Source: Azospirillum brasilense (GTDB taxonomy: Bacteria; Pseudomonadota; Alphaproteobacteria; Rickettsiales; UBA3002). Taken from it: a stretch of 30,723 nt of DNA. Positions 1 to 8,119 of the stretch are shown piece after piece. Position numbers and translations under genes: made by a program. The DNA lies in assembly GCA_003241645.1 (NCBI GenBank), contig QFOX01000020.1, positions 1 to 30,723 on the forward strand, in the 5' to 3' direction. The first letter of the stretch is position 1; each line of letters starts with the position of its first letter. The notes under the pieces were generated by a model. That model had not been told where the DNA came from. It saw nothing but the letters and a program-made list of their open reading frames with translations, and searched no databases.

Positions 1-637
1 GGTGCTTGCCTTCGCGCTGGAGAAAGCCGGCTACACGGTGGCCCATGCCCCCAACGGCAACGCGGCACTGGATTATGTGCAGCGCCACGCGGTGGATTGC
101 CTCGTGCTCGATATTTCCATGCCGGAGATGGACGGGCTGGAGGTCTGCCGCCAATTGCGCAAGAAATCCGAGCTGCCCATCCTGTTCCTGTCGTCGCGCG
201 ATGAGGAGATCGACCGCATCATTGGGCTGGAGATCGGCGGCGACGATTACGTCACGAAACCGTTCAGCCCGCGCGAACTGGTCGCCCGCGTTCAGGCGAT
301 CCTGAAACGCACGCACCCGGCCACGCCCACGCAGCACCCCCTGCTGGAGAAGGGCAAACTGCGCATCGACGCGGAGCGTTACACTGCAGTGTGGCACGGC
401 AACGACATGCCGCTGACGGCCACCGAGTTCGCCCTTCTGGCGACCCTTCTGAAGCACCCGCAAAAAGTTTTCACCCGCGATGAGTTGATGGACCATGCGT
501 ATGCGGGCATCGTGGTGAGCGACCGCACGATCGACAGCCATATCCGGCGCATTCGCCAGAAATTCGCGGATGCCAATGCCGATTCCGTCATCGAAACCGT
601 TCATGGCATTGGCTACAAGGCGGGCACATGCCTGTAG
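1..637 (+). CDS. OmpR/PhoB-family response regulator, 5' end cut by window
   Basis: This is the DNA-binding output half of a two-component system: a receiver domain followed by a winged-helix domain. The visible part begins inside the receiver at the equivalent of helix 1, so roughly 15-18 N-terminal residues lie upstream of the window; the GTG at position 2 is an internal codon. The phosphoacceptor Asp is in LVLDISMPEMDG (codon 110-112) and the conserved receiver Lys is in VTKPF. The C-terminal wing contains the recognition-helix pattern DRTIDSHIRRIRQKF and ends in the typical HGIGYKAG. The stop codon lies 10 nt inside the sensor kinase gene, which indicates translational coupling. The DRTIDSHI pattern resembles ChvI-type regulators; the stimulus cannot be read from sequence. 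Confidence 0.93.
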   Translation, partial: VLAFALEKAGYTVAHAPNGNAALDYVQRHAVDCLVLDISMPEMDGLEVCRQLRKKSELPILFLSSRDEEIDRIIGLEIGGDDYVTKPFSPRELVARVQAILKRTHPATPTQHPLLEKGKLRIDAERYTAVWHGNDMPLTATEFALLATLLKHPQKVFTRDELMDHAYAGIVVSDRTIDSHIRRIRQKFADANADSVIETVHGIGYKAGTCL

Positions 638-2184
638 GCATTCGCTATCGCCCTTCGCTGCGGCTGGTGCTGATCGGGGTGAACCTGTTCCTGCTTATCA
701 TCCCCGTTTCCAGCATCTACGCGTTCCGCCTGTACGAGAACGCGCTGATCCGTGAAACCGAATCCGAGCTGATCGCGCAGGGTGCCTATATCAGCGCGCT
801 TTACGGCCACACGGTTACTGCCATGGCCAACGAGGACGACTATGGCCTGCCGATCGACAAACCGGCACCGCGCATCGATGCGCATTACAACGTGATCCAC
901 CCGACCATCGACCTTGCGAAAACGGTCGTGCAATCGCGCCGCCCCGAATCCTACCCGGCCACCGCCCCTGCCGATGCGGCCGCGGTGAAAGCCGCGCAGC
1001 AGATGACCCCCATCGTTCGTGCCGCCATGCTGACCACGCTGGCCGGTGTGCGCCTGACCGACCAACGCGGCACGGTGATCCTTGGCGCCGACGAGGTGGG
1101 CATGTCGCTGCTGCAGGTGCCCGAGGTACGCAGCGCCCTTGAGGGACGCTACACGTCGCTGCTGCGCCGCCGCATGTCCAATGAGCCCGATCCTGCCCTC
1201 ACCTCGATCAGCCGGGGCAACGATATTCGGGTGTTCGTTGCCATGCCGGTCATCCATCAGGATCGCATCGTGGGTTCTGTCCTGCTCTCGCGCTCGCCAC
1301 GCAGCGTCAGCAAGGCGCTGTACGACGACCGGCAGCAGGTTGGCATCGCGGCAAGCATCGTGGTCGGCATCATCCTGCTCATGGCCTTGCTGACCTCGCG
1401 CGCCATTGGCCGGCCCATCCATGCGCTCATCGCGCAAACGCAGCGCATTGCAGGGGGCGCTCACGAAGGGCCCATCCGCCACCCCGTCACGAAGGAGCTT
1501 GCCCTGCTCTCACAGAATATCGCGCAGATGGCGCAGACCATTCAGGGGCGCTCGGACTATATCCGCAATTTTGCGACCCATGTATCGCATGAGTTCAAAA
1601 CACCGCTCACCGCCATTCAGGGCGCGGTCGAACTGATCCAGGAACATGGCAGCACCATGCAGCCCGCGCAGCAGCAGAAGTTCCTCGACAATATCCGCAA
1701 GGATACCGCACGGCTGGCGCAGCTGGTGACACGGCTGCTTGATCTCGCACGCGCCGACGTGATGGAGGAACAGCATGGCAGCTGCACGCTGGCCGAACTG
1801 CTGCCTGCGTTGCAGGCGAGCTACCCGGCGCTGACCCTGCAGGCGGAAGGCGATCTCAACGCCACCCTGCCCTTGGCGCAGGATCTGGCGCGCAGCATCA
1901 TTGGCAGCCTTATCGAGAACAGCCAGCAGCATGGCGCCACGCACGTGCAATTGCGCTGCCAGTACGAGGCGCACGGCCTTGAGCTACTTGTGCAGGATAA
2001 TGGCCCCGGCATCTCGCCCGCGAATGCAGCGCAGCTATTCACGCCCTTCTTCACCACCAAGCGCGACAAGGGCGGAACAGGCCTTGGCCTGAGCATTGCG
2101 CAGGCATTGCTGCGCGCGCACCATGCGCAGATACAGCATCGCCCCACGACGCAGGGTGCATGCTTTGCCATCACCTTCCGATAG
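628..2184 (+). CDS. Sensor histidine kinase, partner of the upstream response regulator
   Basis: Membrane-bound sensor kinase of 518 aa that should phosphorylate the regulator encoded just upstream. An N-terminal membrane segment (about residues 12-33) is followed by a periplasmic sensor region of about 210 residues. A second membrane segment (about 238-258) and a HAMP linker come next. The H-box HVSHEFKTPL places the phosphorylated His at 321. The N-box has Asn431, the G1 box DNGPGIS begins at Asp457, and the F/G2 boxes (FFTTKRDKGGTGLGLS) lie near 475-490. Everything needed for autophosphorylation is present. The architecture resembles ChvG-like kinases, but I do not recognise the sensor region. 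The ATG overlaps the regulator stop by 10 nt. It is convergent with the efflux operon at 2200-6716. Confidence 0.92.
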   Translation: MPVGIRYRPSLRLVLIGVNLFLLIIPVSSIYAFRLYENALIRETESELIAQGAYISALYGHTVTAMANEDDYGLPIDKPAPRIDAHYNVIHPTIDLAKTVVQSRRPESYPATAPADAAAVKAAQQMTPIVRAAMLTTLAGVRLTDQRGTVILGADEVGMSLLQVPEVRSALEGRYTSLLRRRMSNEPDPALTSISRGNDIRVFVAMPVIHQDRIVGSVLLSRSPRSVSKALYDDRQQVGIAASIVVGIILLMALLTSRAIGRPIHALIAQTQRIAGGAHEGPIRHPVTKELALLSQNIAQMAQTIQGRSDYIRNFATHVSHEFKTPLTAIQGAVELIQEHGSTMQPAQQQKFLDNIRKDTARLAQLVTRLLDLARADVMEEQHGSCTLAELLPALQASYPALTLQAEGDLNATLPLAQDLARSIIGSLIENSQQHGATHVQLRCQYEAHGLELLVQDNGPGISPANAAQLFTPFFTTKRDKGGTGLGLSIAQALLRAHHAQIQHRPTTQGACFAITFR

Positions 2185-2199
2185 CGTCAGGCGCGCCCG

Positions 2200-3552
2200 C
2201 TAGGGTGCATCGGTCGTACCGCCGAGCGCACGCACCAGGTCGATATGGGCCGCAAGCTGCGCCTGAATGGCTGCGTAGTAGCTGTCGTCGGCCTGCAGGC
2301 GGGCATTCTGCGTCTGGATCAACGTGGTGTAGTCGATCGACCCGGCATCGAACCGCGCGCGGGCAATCGCTTCTGCTTTCTGCGCCTCATCCGCTGCCTG
2401 TTTGAAGGCCTCGCGACGCATGGTGGCCGCCTCAAGGTTGGAGAGCGCATCCTCCACCTCGCGGAACGCCACCAACAGCACGCCCTGATACAACGCCGTT
2501 TGTTCATCGCGCGCGGCGGTGCTGCGGTCGATCTCGGCCTGCAACGCGCCGCCCTGGAAGATCGGCGCGAAGAACGACGCCGCAAGCCCCAGCACCGTGC
2601 CGGAAGGGTTGCCGACCACCCCGGCATTCAGGCCCAGCGACAGGCTTGGCAGCGCATTGGCGCGGGCCACGCCAATGTTGATGTTCGCCGCCCGCAGGCG
2701 GGCTTCCGCGGCCGCAATATCAGGCCGGCGCGCCAGCAAGCCCCACGGGTCCTGCAGCTGCACGGACGGAACGCGCATGGCAAGCAGCGCATCATCCGTG
2801 CCCAATGTGAGATTGGCCGGGGCGAGCCCGCAAAGCACGGCAAGCTGGTTGAAGAACAGCGCACGCTGGTTTTGTAGCGCCACGATCGCCGCCTGCGTGT
2901 TGGCCACATTCGTGCGCTGCTGCGCACGCTCCAGCCCGGATATCGCGCCTTCACGGTAACGAAGCTCGGTAATGCGCAGCACGTCCTGCGCGTAGGCGAG
3001 GTTGCGCTCGGCCACGGCAATGCGCGCATCGAACGCCAGAATGCCCGTGTAAAGCCGCCCCACTTCCGAGGCGACCAGAATCGTCAACGCGGCACGGTCC
3101 TGTTCGGTGGCGCGCATGTTCCATTCGGCTGCGTCGCGTAAGTTGCGGTTGCGCTGCCACAGATCCAGCTCATACGCCACGGCAAGGCTGGCATTGCTGC
3201 TGTCGCTGGTGATGCGCGTGCCGTTGCTGTCGGTCGTGGTGCGGTTGGCCGAACCGCTGGCCGAAACGGCGGGGAACAGCCCCTGCCCCGCAATGACCGT
3301 GCTTGCGCGCGCCTGCTCTACCCGTGCCAGTGCGGCGGCCATATCGGTGTTATTGGCCAGCGCTTGCGCGATTAGCCGTTCCAGCTCGGCACTGCCGTAA
3401 TCACTCCAGCGGGTCGCTTTTGCGGAAGCGTCCGTGCTTGCACTGGCGCGCCATTGCTGCGGTACGCGGTCGGTCGGCACCACGGCATCCGGGGCCAATG
3501 AACACGCGGTTGTGAAGGTGAGAAGAAGGATGCTGAATCGTTTCATGTTCAC
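2200..3552 (-). CDS. NodT/TolC-like outer membrane efflux lipoprotein
   Basis: Outer-membrane channel component of a tripartite efflux pump, about 450 aa. The N-terminus carries a lipoprotein signal with lipobox FTTAC; the lipidated Cys is residue 15 counted from the ATG at 3546. The body has the duplicated OEP helical pattern, with LARRPDIAAAEARLRAANINIG in the middle and the usual C-terminal ending ALGG. Two starts are possible: a GTG at 3552 that overlaps the macB stop by 4 nt (GTGA), or the ATG at 3546 two codons later. Either way the gene is translationally linked to macB. It is the third gene of a macA-macB-OMF operon, so this pump need not borrow a general TolC. Its stop is 15 nt from the convergent sensor kinase stop. 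Confidence 0.92.
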   Translation of the reverse strand: MNMKRFSILLLTFTTACSLAPDAVVPTDRVPQQWRASASTDASAKATRWSDYGSAELERLIAQALANNTDMAAALARVEQARASTVIAGQGLFPAVSASGSANRTTTDSNGTRITSDSSNASLAVAYELDLWQRNRNLRDAAEWNMRATEQDRAALTILVASEVGRLYTGILAFDARIAVAERNLAYAQDVLRITELRYREGAISGLERAQQRTNVANTQAAIVALQNQRALFFNQLAVLCGLAPANLTLGTDDALLAMRVPSVQLQDPWGLLARRPDIAAAEARLRAANINIGVARANALPSLSLGLNAGVVGNPSGTVLGLAASFFAPIFQGGALQAEIDRSTAARDEQTALYQGVLLVAFREVEDALSNLEAATMRREAFKQAADEAQKAEAIARARFDAGSIDYTTLIQTQNARLQADDSYYAAIQAQLAAHIDLVRALGGTTDAP

Positions 3553-5477
3553 TCCGATGCCAAGGCCACGACCGGGTCAAGCCGTGCCGCTTTGCGTGCC
3601 GGCCAGATGCCGAAGACCAACCCCGTAATGACCGCACTGCTGAATGAAAGGATGGCAGGCACCGGCGTGATCTGGATCGGCACGGAAGCCAGTTGCAACC
3701 CGAACGCCGTCGCCAGCCCAATGACCACGCCCAGCACCCCACCCACGGTGCAGACCACCGCTGCTTCGGTGTTGAACTGCAGCATGATGTCGCGCACCCG
3801 CGCGCCGGTGGCCATGCGAATGCCGATCTCGCGCGTGCGCTCGGTCACGCTCACCAGCATGATGTTCATGACGCCAATGCCGCCCACCAGCAGTGAAATG
3901 GCCGCCACCGCGCCCAGCAGTAATGTGAAGGTGTTGTAGGTTTCGCTCGCCATATCAATGAACGAGGCCATGTTGCGCGTCGAAAAATCCACCTGCCGGT
4001 GGCGCGCAAGGATCAGGTCGTTGATGGCTTTTTCCGTGCTGGCAATGGCGTCCACACTGTCCACCCGCACGGTGACAGCACTCAGGAAATTCTGGCCGAA
4101 CAGTCGGATCATGCCGGTAGTGACCGGCACCACCACCACGTCGTCCTGGTCGCCACCCCAGCCGGAAGCACCTTTGCCGGTGAGCACGCCGATCACCTCG
4201 AACGGCACGTTCTTCACCAGGATATATTCGCCAATGGGGTCTTCACCGTTGGGGAACAGGTTCTTCACCGTGGTTTGCCCCAGCACCGCCACCGGCGCAT
4301 AGGAACGCACGTCGCGGTCGGTGAAGAAACTGCCTTTGGCCGTTGGCCAGTCACGCACATAGGGCATGGCCGCGCCGACGCCCTGCACGGGCGTCTGCAC
4401 GTCGATATTGCCGTAACGCACCTTGTAGGAACCGCTGCGCTCGGGCACCACGGCGCTCACATGGTCCAGCTCGGCAATGGCTTCCGTATCCGCGAACGAA
4501 AGGGTGGTGATGTTGCCATCGCCGCGCACGCCGGGCGCACCGGGGCGCACCGAAAGCAGGTTGGTGCCCATGGCGGTGATCTGGTCCAGCACCTGCTGCT
4601 TGCTGCCACTGCCCACCGCTAGCATGGTGACGACCGACGCCACCCCGATGATGATGCCGAGCAACGTCAGTGCGGTGCGGAACTTGTTGGCCTTCAGCGA
4701 GCGCGCCGCCATTTTGGCCGCTTCGCTGATCTCAGGGATCAGGTTGGCCTGCCCACGCGCGGATGGTGGCGGTAGCGGCTGCGGGCTGGGCTTCACCTCG
4801 CCCTTTTCCTCTACGATACGCCCATCGAAAATATGCAGTACGCGGCTTGCATGGGCGGCCACGCTGGCATCGTGCGTAATTAGGATAATGGTGCGCCCTT
4901 CGCTATGCAGCTGCTTCAGCAGCGCCATTACGTCGTCGCTGGATTTGCTATCGAGCGCGCCGGTCGGCTCATCCGCCAGAATGATGGGCGGATCGTTCAC
5001 CAGCGCCCGCGCGATGGCCACGCGCTGCTGTTGCCCACCGGAAAGCTCCGACGGGCGGTGATGCGCGCGCTCGCCCAGCCCCAGCTGGCCCAGCAGCTGC
5101 TGCGCACGGCGCGTGCGTTCGGCCTTGGGCAGCGCAGCGTAGATACCGGGGATCTCGACATTCTCCTCCGCCGTGGCGGTGGCAATGAGGTTGTAGCGCT
5201 GGAACACGAACCCGAACGTGTCGCGGCGCAGCGCGGCCAGCTCGTCGCCATTCAGGCTGCTCACGTTGCGGCCACGCACCTGATAGCTGCCACTGCTGGC
5301 GCGATCGAGGCAACCGAGGATGTTCATGAGCGTGGATTTGCCCGAACCCGACTGGCCCATGATGGCCACGAACTCGCCGGGCCAAATGGCAAAGCTCGCG
5401 TCGCTCAAAGCCCGCAGGGTCTGCTCGCCGGTCTGGTACACCCGGCTGAGGTTACTGGCGGTGAGCAGCGGCTCCAT
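3549..5477 (-). CDS. macB: MacB-type ABC transporter, ATPase fused to permease
   Basis: Inner-membrane ABC protein of 642 aa that energises export through MacA and an outer-membrane channel. MacB-type pumps export macrolides, peptides, lipopeptides or toxins; the substrate here is unknown. The N-terminal ATPase domain shows Walker A GQSGSGKST (41-49), signature LSGGQQQRV (about 143-151), Walker B ILADEPTGALD (about 163-173) and H-loop ITHD. A Pro-rich linker follows, then the MacB permease half: one membrane helix (about 265-290), a large periplasmic domain and three C-terminal helices with the conserved TEREIGIRMA-type loop (here TERTREIGIRMATGARVRD). Length is normal for the family. It starts 3 nt after the macA stop and overlaps the outer-membrane gene by 4 nt. 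Confidence 0.96.
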   Translation of the reverse strand: MEPLLTASNLSRVYQTGEQTLRALSDASFAIWPGEFVAIMGQSGSGKSTLMNILGCLDRASSGSYQVRGRNVSSLNGDELAALRRDTFGFVFQRYNLIATATAEENVEIPGIYAALPKAERTRRAQQLLGQLGLGERAHHRPSELSGGQQQRVAIARALVNDPPIILADEPTGALDSKSSDDVMALLKQLHSEGRTIILITHDASVAAHASRVLHIFDGRIVEEKGEVKPSPQPLPPPSARGQANLIPEISEAAKMAARSLKANKFRTALTLLGIIIGVASVVTMLAVGSGSKQQVLDQITAMGTNLLSVRPGAPGVRGDGNITTLSFADTEAIAELDHVSAVVPERSGSYKVRYGNIDVQTPVQGVGAAMPYVRDWPTAKGSFFTDRDVRSYAPVAVLGQTTVKNLFPNGEDPIGEYILVKNVPFEVIGVLTGKGASGWGGDQDDVVVVPVTTGMIRLFGQNFLSAVTVRVDSVDAIASTEKAINDLILARHRQVDFSTRNMASFIDMASETYNTFTLLLGAVAAISLLVGGIGVMNIMLVSVTERTREIGIRMATGARVRDIMLQFNTEAAVVCTVGGVLGVVIGLATAFGLQLASVPIQITPVPAILSFSSAVITGLVFGIWPARKAARLDPVVALASE

Positions 5478-5480
5478 GCG

Positions 5481-6716
5481 CTAGATCCTCGGCCCGCGGC
5501 GGGCAGCAGCGCCCGACGCACCGCCCGTGGCTTCCGCCGTGGCGATGGCCACCATATCGGTTTCCGTAAGGCCCGAGAGCACCTGCGCCTGCGTGCGGCT
5601 CATCAGGCCGATGCGCACTGGTGTGGGCACCACGTCGTTCCCCTTTTTCACCAGCACTTCGTACGTTTCACCCTCACCCGGCGCGGCGGGTAATTTCTTA
5701 CCCAGCGCGCGGGTGGGAATGCTGAGCGTGTCCGTTGCGCTGCCAAGCTGGAAGAACATCTGCGTGCTCATGCCGGTCATCAGCGCATGGTCGCTGTTTT
5801 GCACATCCACGAGCGCGTTGTACAGCACCACATCCAGCACGGTCGCATCCGGTGAAGGCAGCAGTTGCCGCAGCGTGCTATCCCACCGGCGCTCCGAACC
5901 CAGAATGGTGAAATACACCGGCATGCCCTCTTTCAGGCGCGGCACATCGGCCTCTGCCACCTGCGCGCGCACGGTCATGGTGTCCAAATTCGCCACCTGC
6001 ACGATCACCGGCGCCAGCTGGTTGGCGTTCAGCGTCTGCCCTTCTTTCGAGGTCTGCGACACCACCGTGCCATCGATGGGCGCATAGATCTTGGTGAAGC
6101 CGAGGTTCGCACGGTCGCCGCGCAGGGTGGATTCTGCTTCTTCGATCTGGGCTTTGAAGGAGTTGGTGCGCGCTTGCGCGGCTTTGTATTCTTTCAAGCT
6201 GTCCTGCAATACTTCCTTACTTACCGCGTCGGCCTTCACCAGCTTGCTGTTGCGGTTGTAAACGCTTTGGGCGAATTCCACGTTCGCCTGTTGCTCGGCC
6301 AGCTGGGCGCGCAGTGTTTTCAGGCGCGCCTCGTCGGCCTCGACGCGTGCATTGTAAATTTGTGGGTCGATCTCGGCGATGAGCTCGCCTTTCTTGACCA
6401 CATCGCCGATCTCGACATGCAGCTTCTTCAACTGGCCCGAGACCTGCGCGCCCACATCCACGAATTCCTTCGGCTCCAGCTTGCCTTGGGCGGTGACGGA
6501 TTCTTCGATGCTGGTACGGGTAACGGGGAGATATTCATAGGCGGTTTTGCCCGCACTCCCATCGCTCCACGGTGCCCAGAGCAGCAGCGCCGGCAGCAGG
6601 ATGAAGCCTGCCACGAGGTAACGACGTTTGCGGGGGAATCGTTGAAATACCGGGCGCATATCGGTTGTACGGTGAATGGGCGTGATCCCCTGCGTGAGAA
6701 TGCTAAAAGAATGCAT
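5481..6716 (-). CDS. macA: MacA-type periplasmic adaptor (membrane fusion protein)
   Basis: Adaptor that bridges MacB and the outer-membrane channel across the periplasm, 411 aa. After a short cytoplasmic tail there is one membrane anchor (about residues 33-50). The order is then a barrel-sandwich/lipoyl half motif (VDVGAQVSGQLKKLHVEIGD), a long coiled-coil hairpin (about 115-195), the returning lipoyl half (IYAPIDGTVV), and beta-barrel and membrane-proximal domains. I chose the ATG at 6716 because GTAGGT lies about 8 nt upstream. An internal ATG at 6659 would also keep the anchor and aligns better with short family members, but has no visible ribosome site. First gene of the macA-macB-OMF operon, divergent from the radical-SAM gene. 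Confidence 0.94.
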   Translation of the reverse strand: MHSFSILTQGITPIHRTTDMRPVFQRFPRKRRYLVAGFILLPALLLWAPWSDGSAGKTAYEYLPVTRTSIEESVTAQGKLEPKEFVDVGAQVSGQLKKLHVEIGDVVKKGELIAEIDPQIYNARVEADEARLKTLRAQLAEQQANVEFAQSVYNRNSKLVKADAVSKEVLQDSLKEYKAAQARTNSFKAQIEEAESTLRGDRANLGFTKIYAPIDGTVVSQTSKEGQTLNANQLAPVIVQVANLDTMTVRAQVAEADVPRLKEGMPVYFTILGSERRWDSTLRQLLPSPDATVLDVVLYNALVDVQNSDHALMTGMSTQMFFQLGSATDTLSIPTRALGKKLPAAPGEGETYEVLVKKGNDVVPTPVRIGLMSRTQAQVLSGLTETDMVAIATAEATGGASGAAARRGPRI

Positions 6717-6774
6717 CCATTTACCTACGATCAGGCATCAACGGGCCATGCGGCGCACGTGCTATGCACCCACC

Positions 6775-6803
6775 ATTACAGCCTTTTAATCAAGCAATGC
6801 CGA
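6775..6803 (-). promoter_or_regulatory. Candidate promoter for the macAB operon
   Basis: Read on the minus strand, TCGGCA (-35, 4 of 6 consensus) and TGTAAT (-10, 5 of 6) are separated by 17 nt. This would give a leader of about 50 nt before the ATG at 6716. The assignment rests on consensus matching only. Confidence 0.35.
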
Positions 6804-6831
6804 CCATCATCATGCCCTGCCACACATAAGA

Positions 6832-6860
6832 AGTTTGATTCTTGTCCCAATTATCAAACT
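6832..6860. promoter_or_regulatory. 29-bp perfect inverted repeat, candidate operator
   Basis: AGTTTGAT (6832-6839) and ATCAAACT (6853-6860) form perfect 8-bp arms around a 13-nt centre. The arm centres are 21 bp apart, two turns of the helix, as expected for a dimeric repressor. The repeat surrounds the candidate -35 of the radical-SAM promoter and ends 3 bp before its -10 box. No regulator gene lies next to it. Confidence 0.4.
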
Positions 6861-6869
6861 ATGTATAAT
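6842..6869 (+). promoter_or_regulatory. Promoter of the radical-SAM/UdgX operon
   Basis: A perfect TATAAT (6864-6869) follows TTGTCC (6842-6847, 4 of 6 matches to TTGACA) after 16 nt. Transcription would start near 6876, about 18 nt before the chosen ATG at 6894. This rules out the in-frame ATG at 6861 as the main start, because it would lie upstream of the transcript. Confidence 0.5.
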
Positions 6870-6893
6870 GGCCGCTCATCACGGTATATCAGC

Positions 6894-8117
6894 ATGGACA
6901 TCGCAAAAAAACTCAGCGTGCTGGCGGATGCAGCGAAGTACGACGCGTCCTGCTCCTCCAGCGGCTCGAAGACCAAACGCGGCGGCAAAGGCATCGGCAG
7001 CACCGAGGGCGGCGGCATTTGCCACAGCTACACGCCGGATGGGCGGTGCATCTCACTGCTGAAGATCCTGCTCACCAATTACTGCATGTTCGATTGCAAA
7101 TACTGCGTCAACCGCATCTCGAGCGATGTAGAACGTGCCCGCTTCACGGTCGATGAGGTGGTGAAACTGACGCTGGATTTCTACCGCCGCAACTACATCG
7201 AGGGGTTGTTCCTGAGTTCCGGCATCGTGCGCGACAGCGACTACACCATGGAGCAGCTGATCGCGGTGGCTAAATCACTGCGGCAGGAGCATGGGTTCGG
7301 CGGCTACATCCACCTGAAGACCATTCCCGGTGCGTCTGACGCGTTACTGAGCGAGGCCGGGCTGTATGCAGATCGCCTGAGCGTGAACATCGAGCTGCCC
7401 ACCGCGCAGGACCTGCAAAACCTCGCGCCCGAGAAGAACCGGCCGCAGCTGGAGCGCAACATGCAGGAAGTGCATGTGAAAACGCTGGAAGTAAAAGAGG
7501 ACCGCAAGCGCGGCCTCAAGCCGCCCACCTTCGCACCCGCTGGCCAAAGTACGCAGATGATCATTGGCGCCACCCCCACGCCAGATAAGGACATTCTCGC
7601 CACCTCGCACACGCTCTACAGCCAGTACCGCCTGCGGCGCGTGTATTATTCGGCCTTCAGCCCCATTCCCCATGCCGACAACCGCCTGCCCGGCGCCAGC
7701 CCGCCCTTGCTGCGCGAACACCGCCTCTACCAGGCCGACTGGATGCTACGCTTCTACGGCTACCGCGTGGATGAGATCGTCAATGACGATACGCCGGACC
7801 TCGAGATCGACCTTGACCCCAAAACCGCATGGGCCATTCGCAACCCAGCTTTCTTCCCAGTGGACATCAACCGCGCGGCGAAAGAACAATTGCTGCGCAT
7901 TCCCGGCCTTGGCGTGCGCTCGGTCGAAACCATCCTGCGGGTGCGCCGTTACCGCACCTTGCGGCTGGGAGACATTCTGCGCCTGAAGATCGCATGGAAG
8001 CGTGCGAAACCATTCCTCATCGCGGCGGATTACAAACCACCTTTATCGCTGCTGGATAGCACGAACCTGCGCGAATACCTGCGCCCGCCCCCGCAGCAAT
8101 TGCAGCTGGCACTGTAG
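6894..8117 (+). CDS. Radical SAM protein of the UDG-linked DNA modification/repair family
   Basis: A 407-aa radical SAM enzyme of the family annotated as 'putative DNA modification/repair radical SAM protein' (TIGR03916-like), whose genes sit beside UdgX-type genes. The cluster motif CMFDCKYC supplies Cys64, Cys68 and Cys71 for the [4Fe-4S]-SAM site. Three more cysteines precede it (20, 43, 52) in the family-typical Gly/Ser-rich N-terminus (DASCSSSGS, GGGICHSY). The C-terminus holds a helix-hairpin-helix DNA-binding element near 323-350 (LLRIPGLGVRS). Reaction and substrate are unknown to me; DNA binding is inferred from the HhH and the partner gene. The start was chosen by the promoter position and by the family-like beginning KLSVLADAAKYDASC. 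The reading frame stays open upstream across macA, but that is antisense noise. The stop is 2 nt from the next ATG. Confidence 0.88.
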   Translation: MDIAKKLSVLADAAKYDASCSSSGSKTKRGGKGIGSTEGGGICHSYTPDGRCISLLKILLTNYCMFDCKYCVNRISSDVERARFTVDEVVKLTLDFYRRNYIEGLFLSSGIVRDSDYTMEQLIAVAKSLRQEHGFGGYIHLKTIPGASDALLSEAGLYADRLSVNIELPTAQDLQNLAPEKNRPQLERNMQEVHVKTLEVKEDRKRGLKPPTFAPAGQSTQMIIGATPTPDKDILATSHTLYSQYRLRRVYYSAFSPIPHADNRLPGASPPLLREHRLYQADWMLRFYGYRVDEIVNDDTPDLEIDLDPKTAWAIRNPAFFPVDINRAAKEQLLRIPGLGVRSVETILRVRRYRTLRLGDILRLKIAWKRAKPFLIAADYKPPLSLLDSTNLREYLRPPPQQLQLAL

Positions 8118-8119
8118 CC

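Noticed and set aside
6833..6847. GTTT-N7-GTCC as an alphaproteobacterial LexA box (GTTC-N7-GTTC)
   Set aside because: Two of eight core bases differ, and the stretch is better explained by the perfect 8-bp inverted repeat and the -35 box.
5865..6893. Open reading frame running upstream of the radical SAM gene in the same frame
   Set aside because: It is antisense to macA, has no family similarity, and ends at a good promoter and the family-typical start at 6894. Lack of stops is common on the antisense strand of GC-rich genes.
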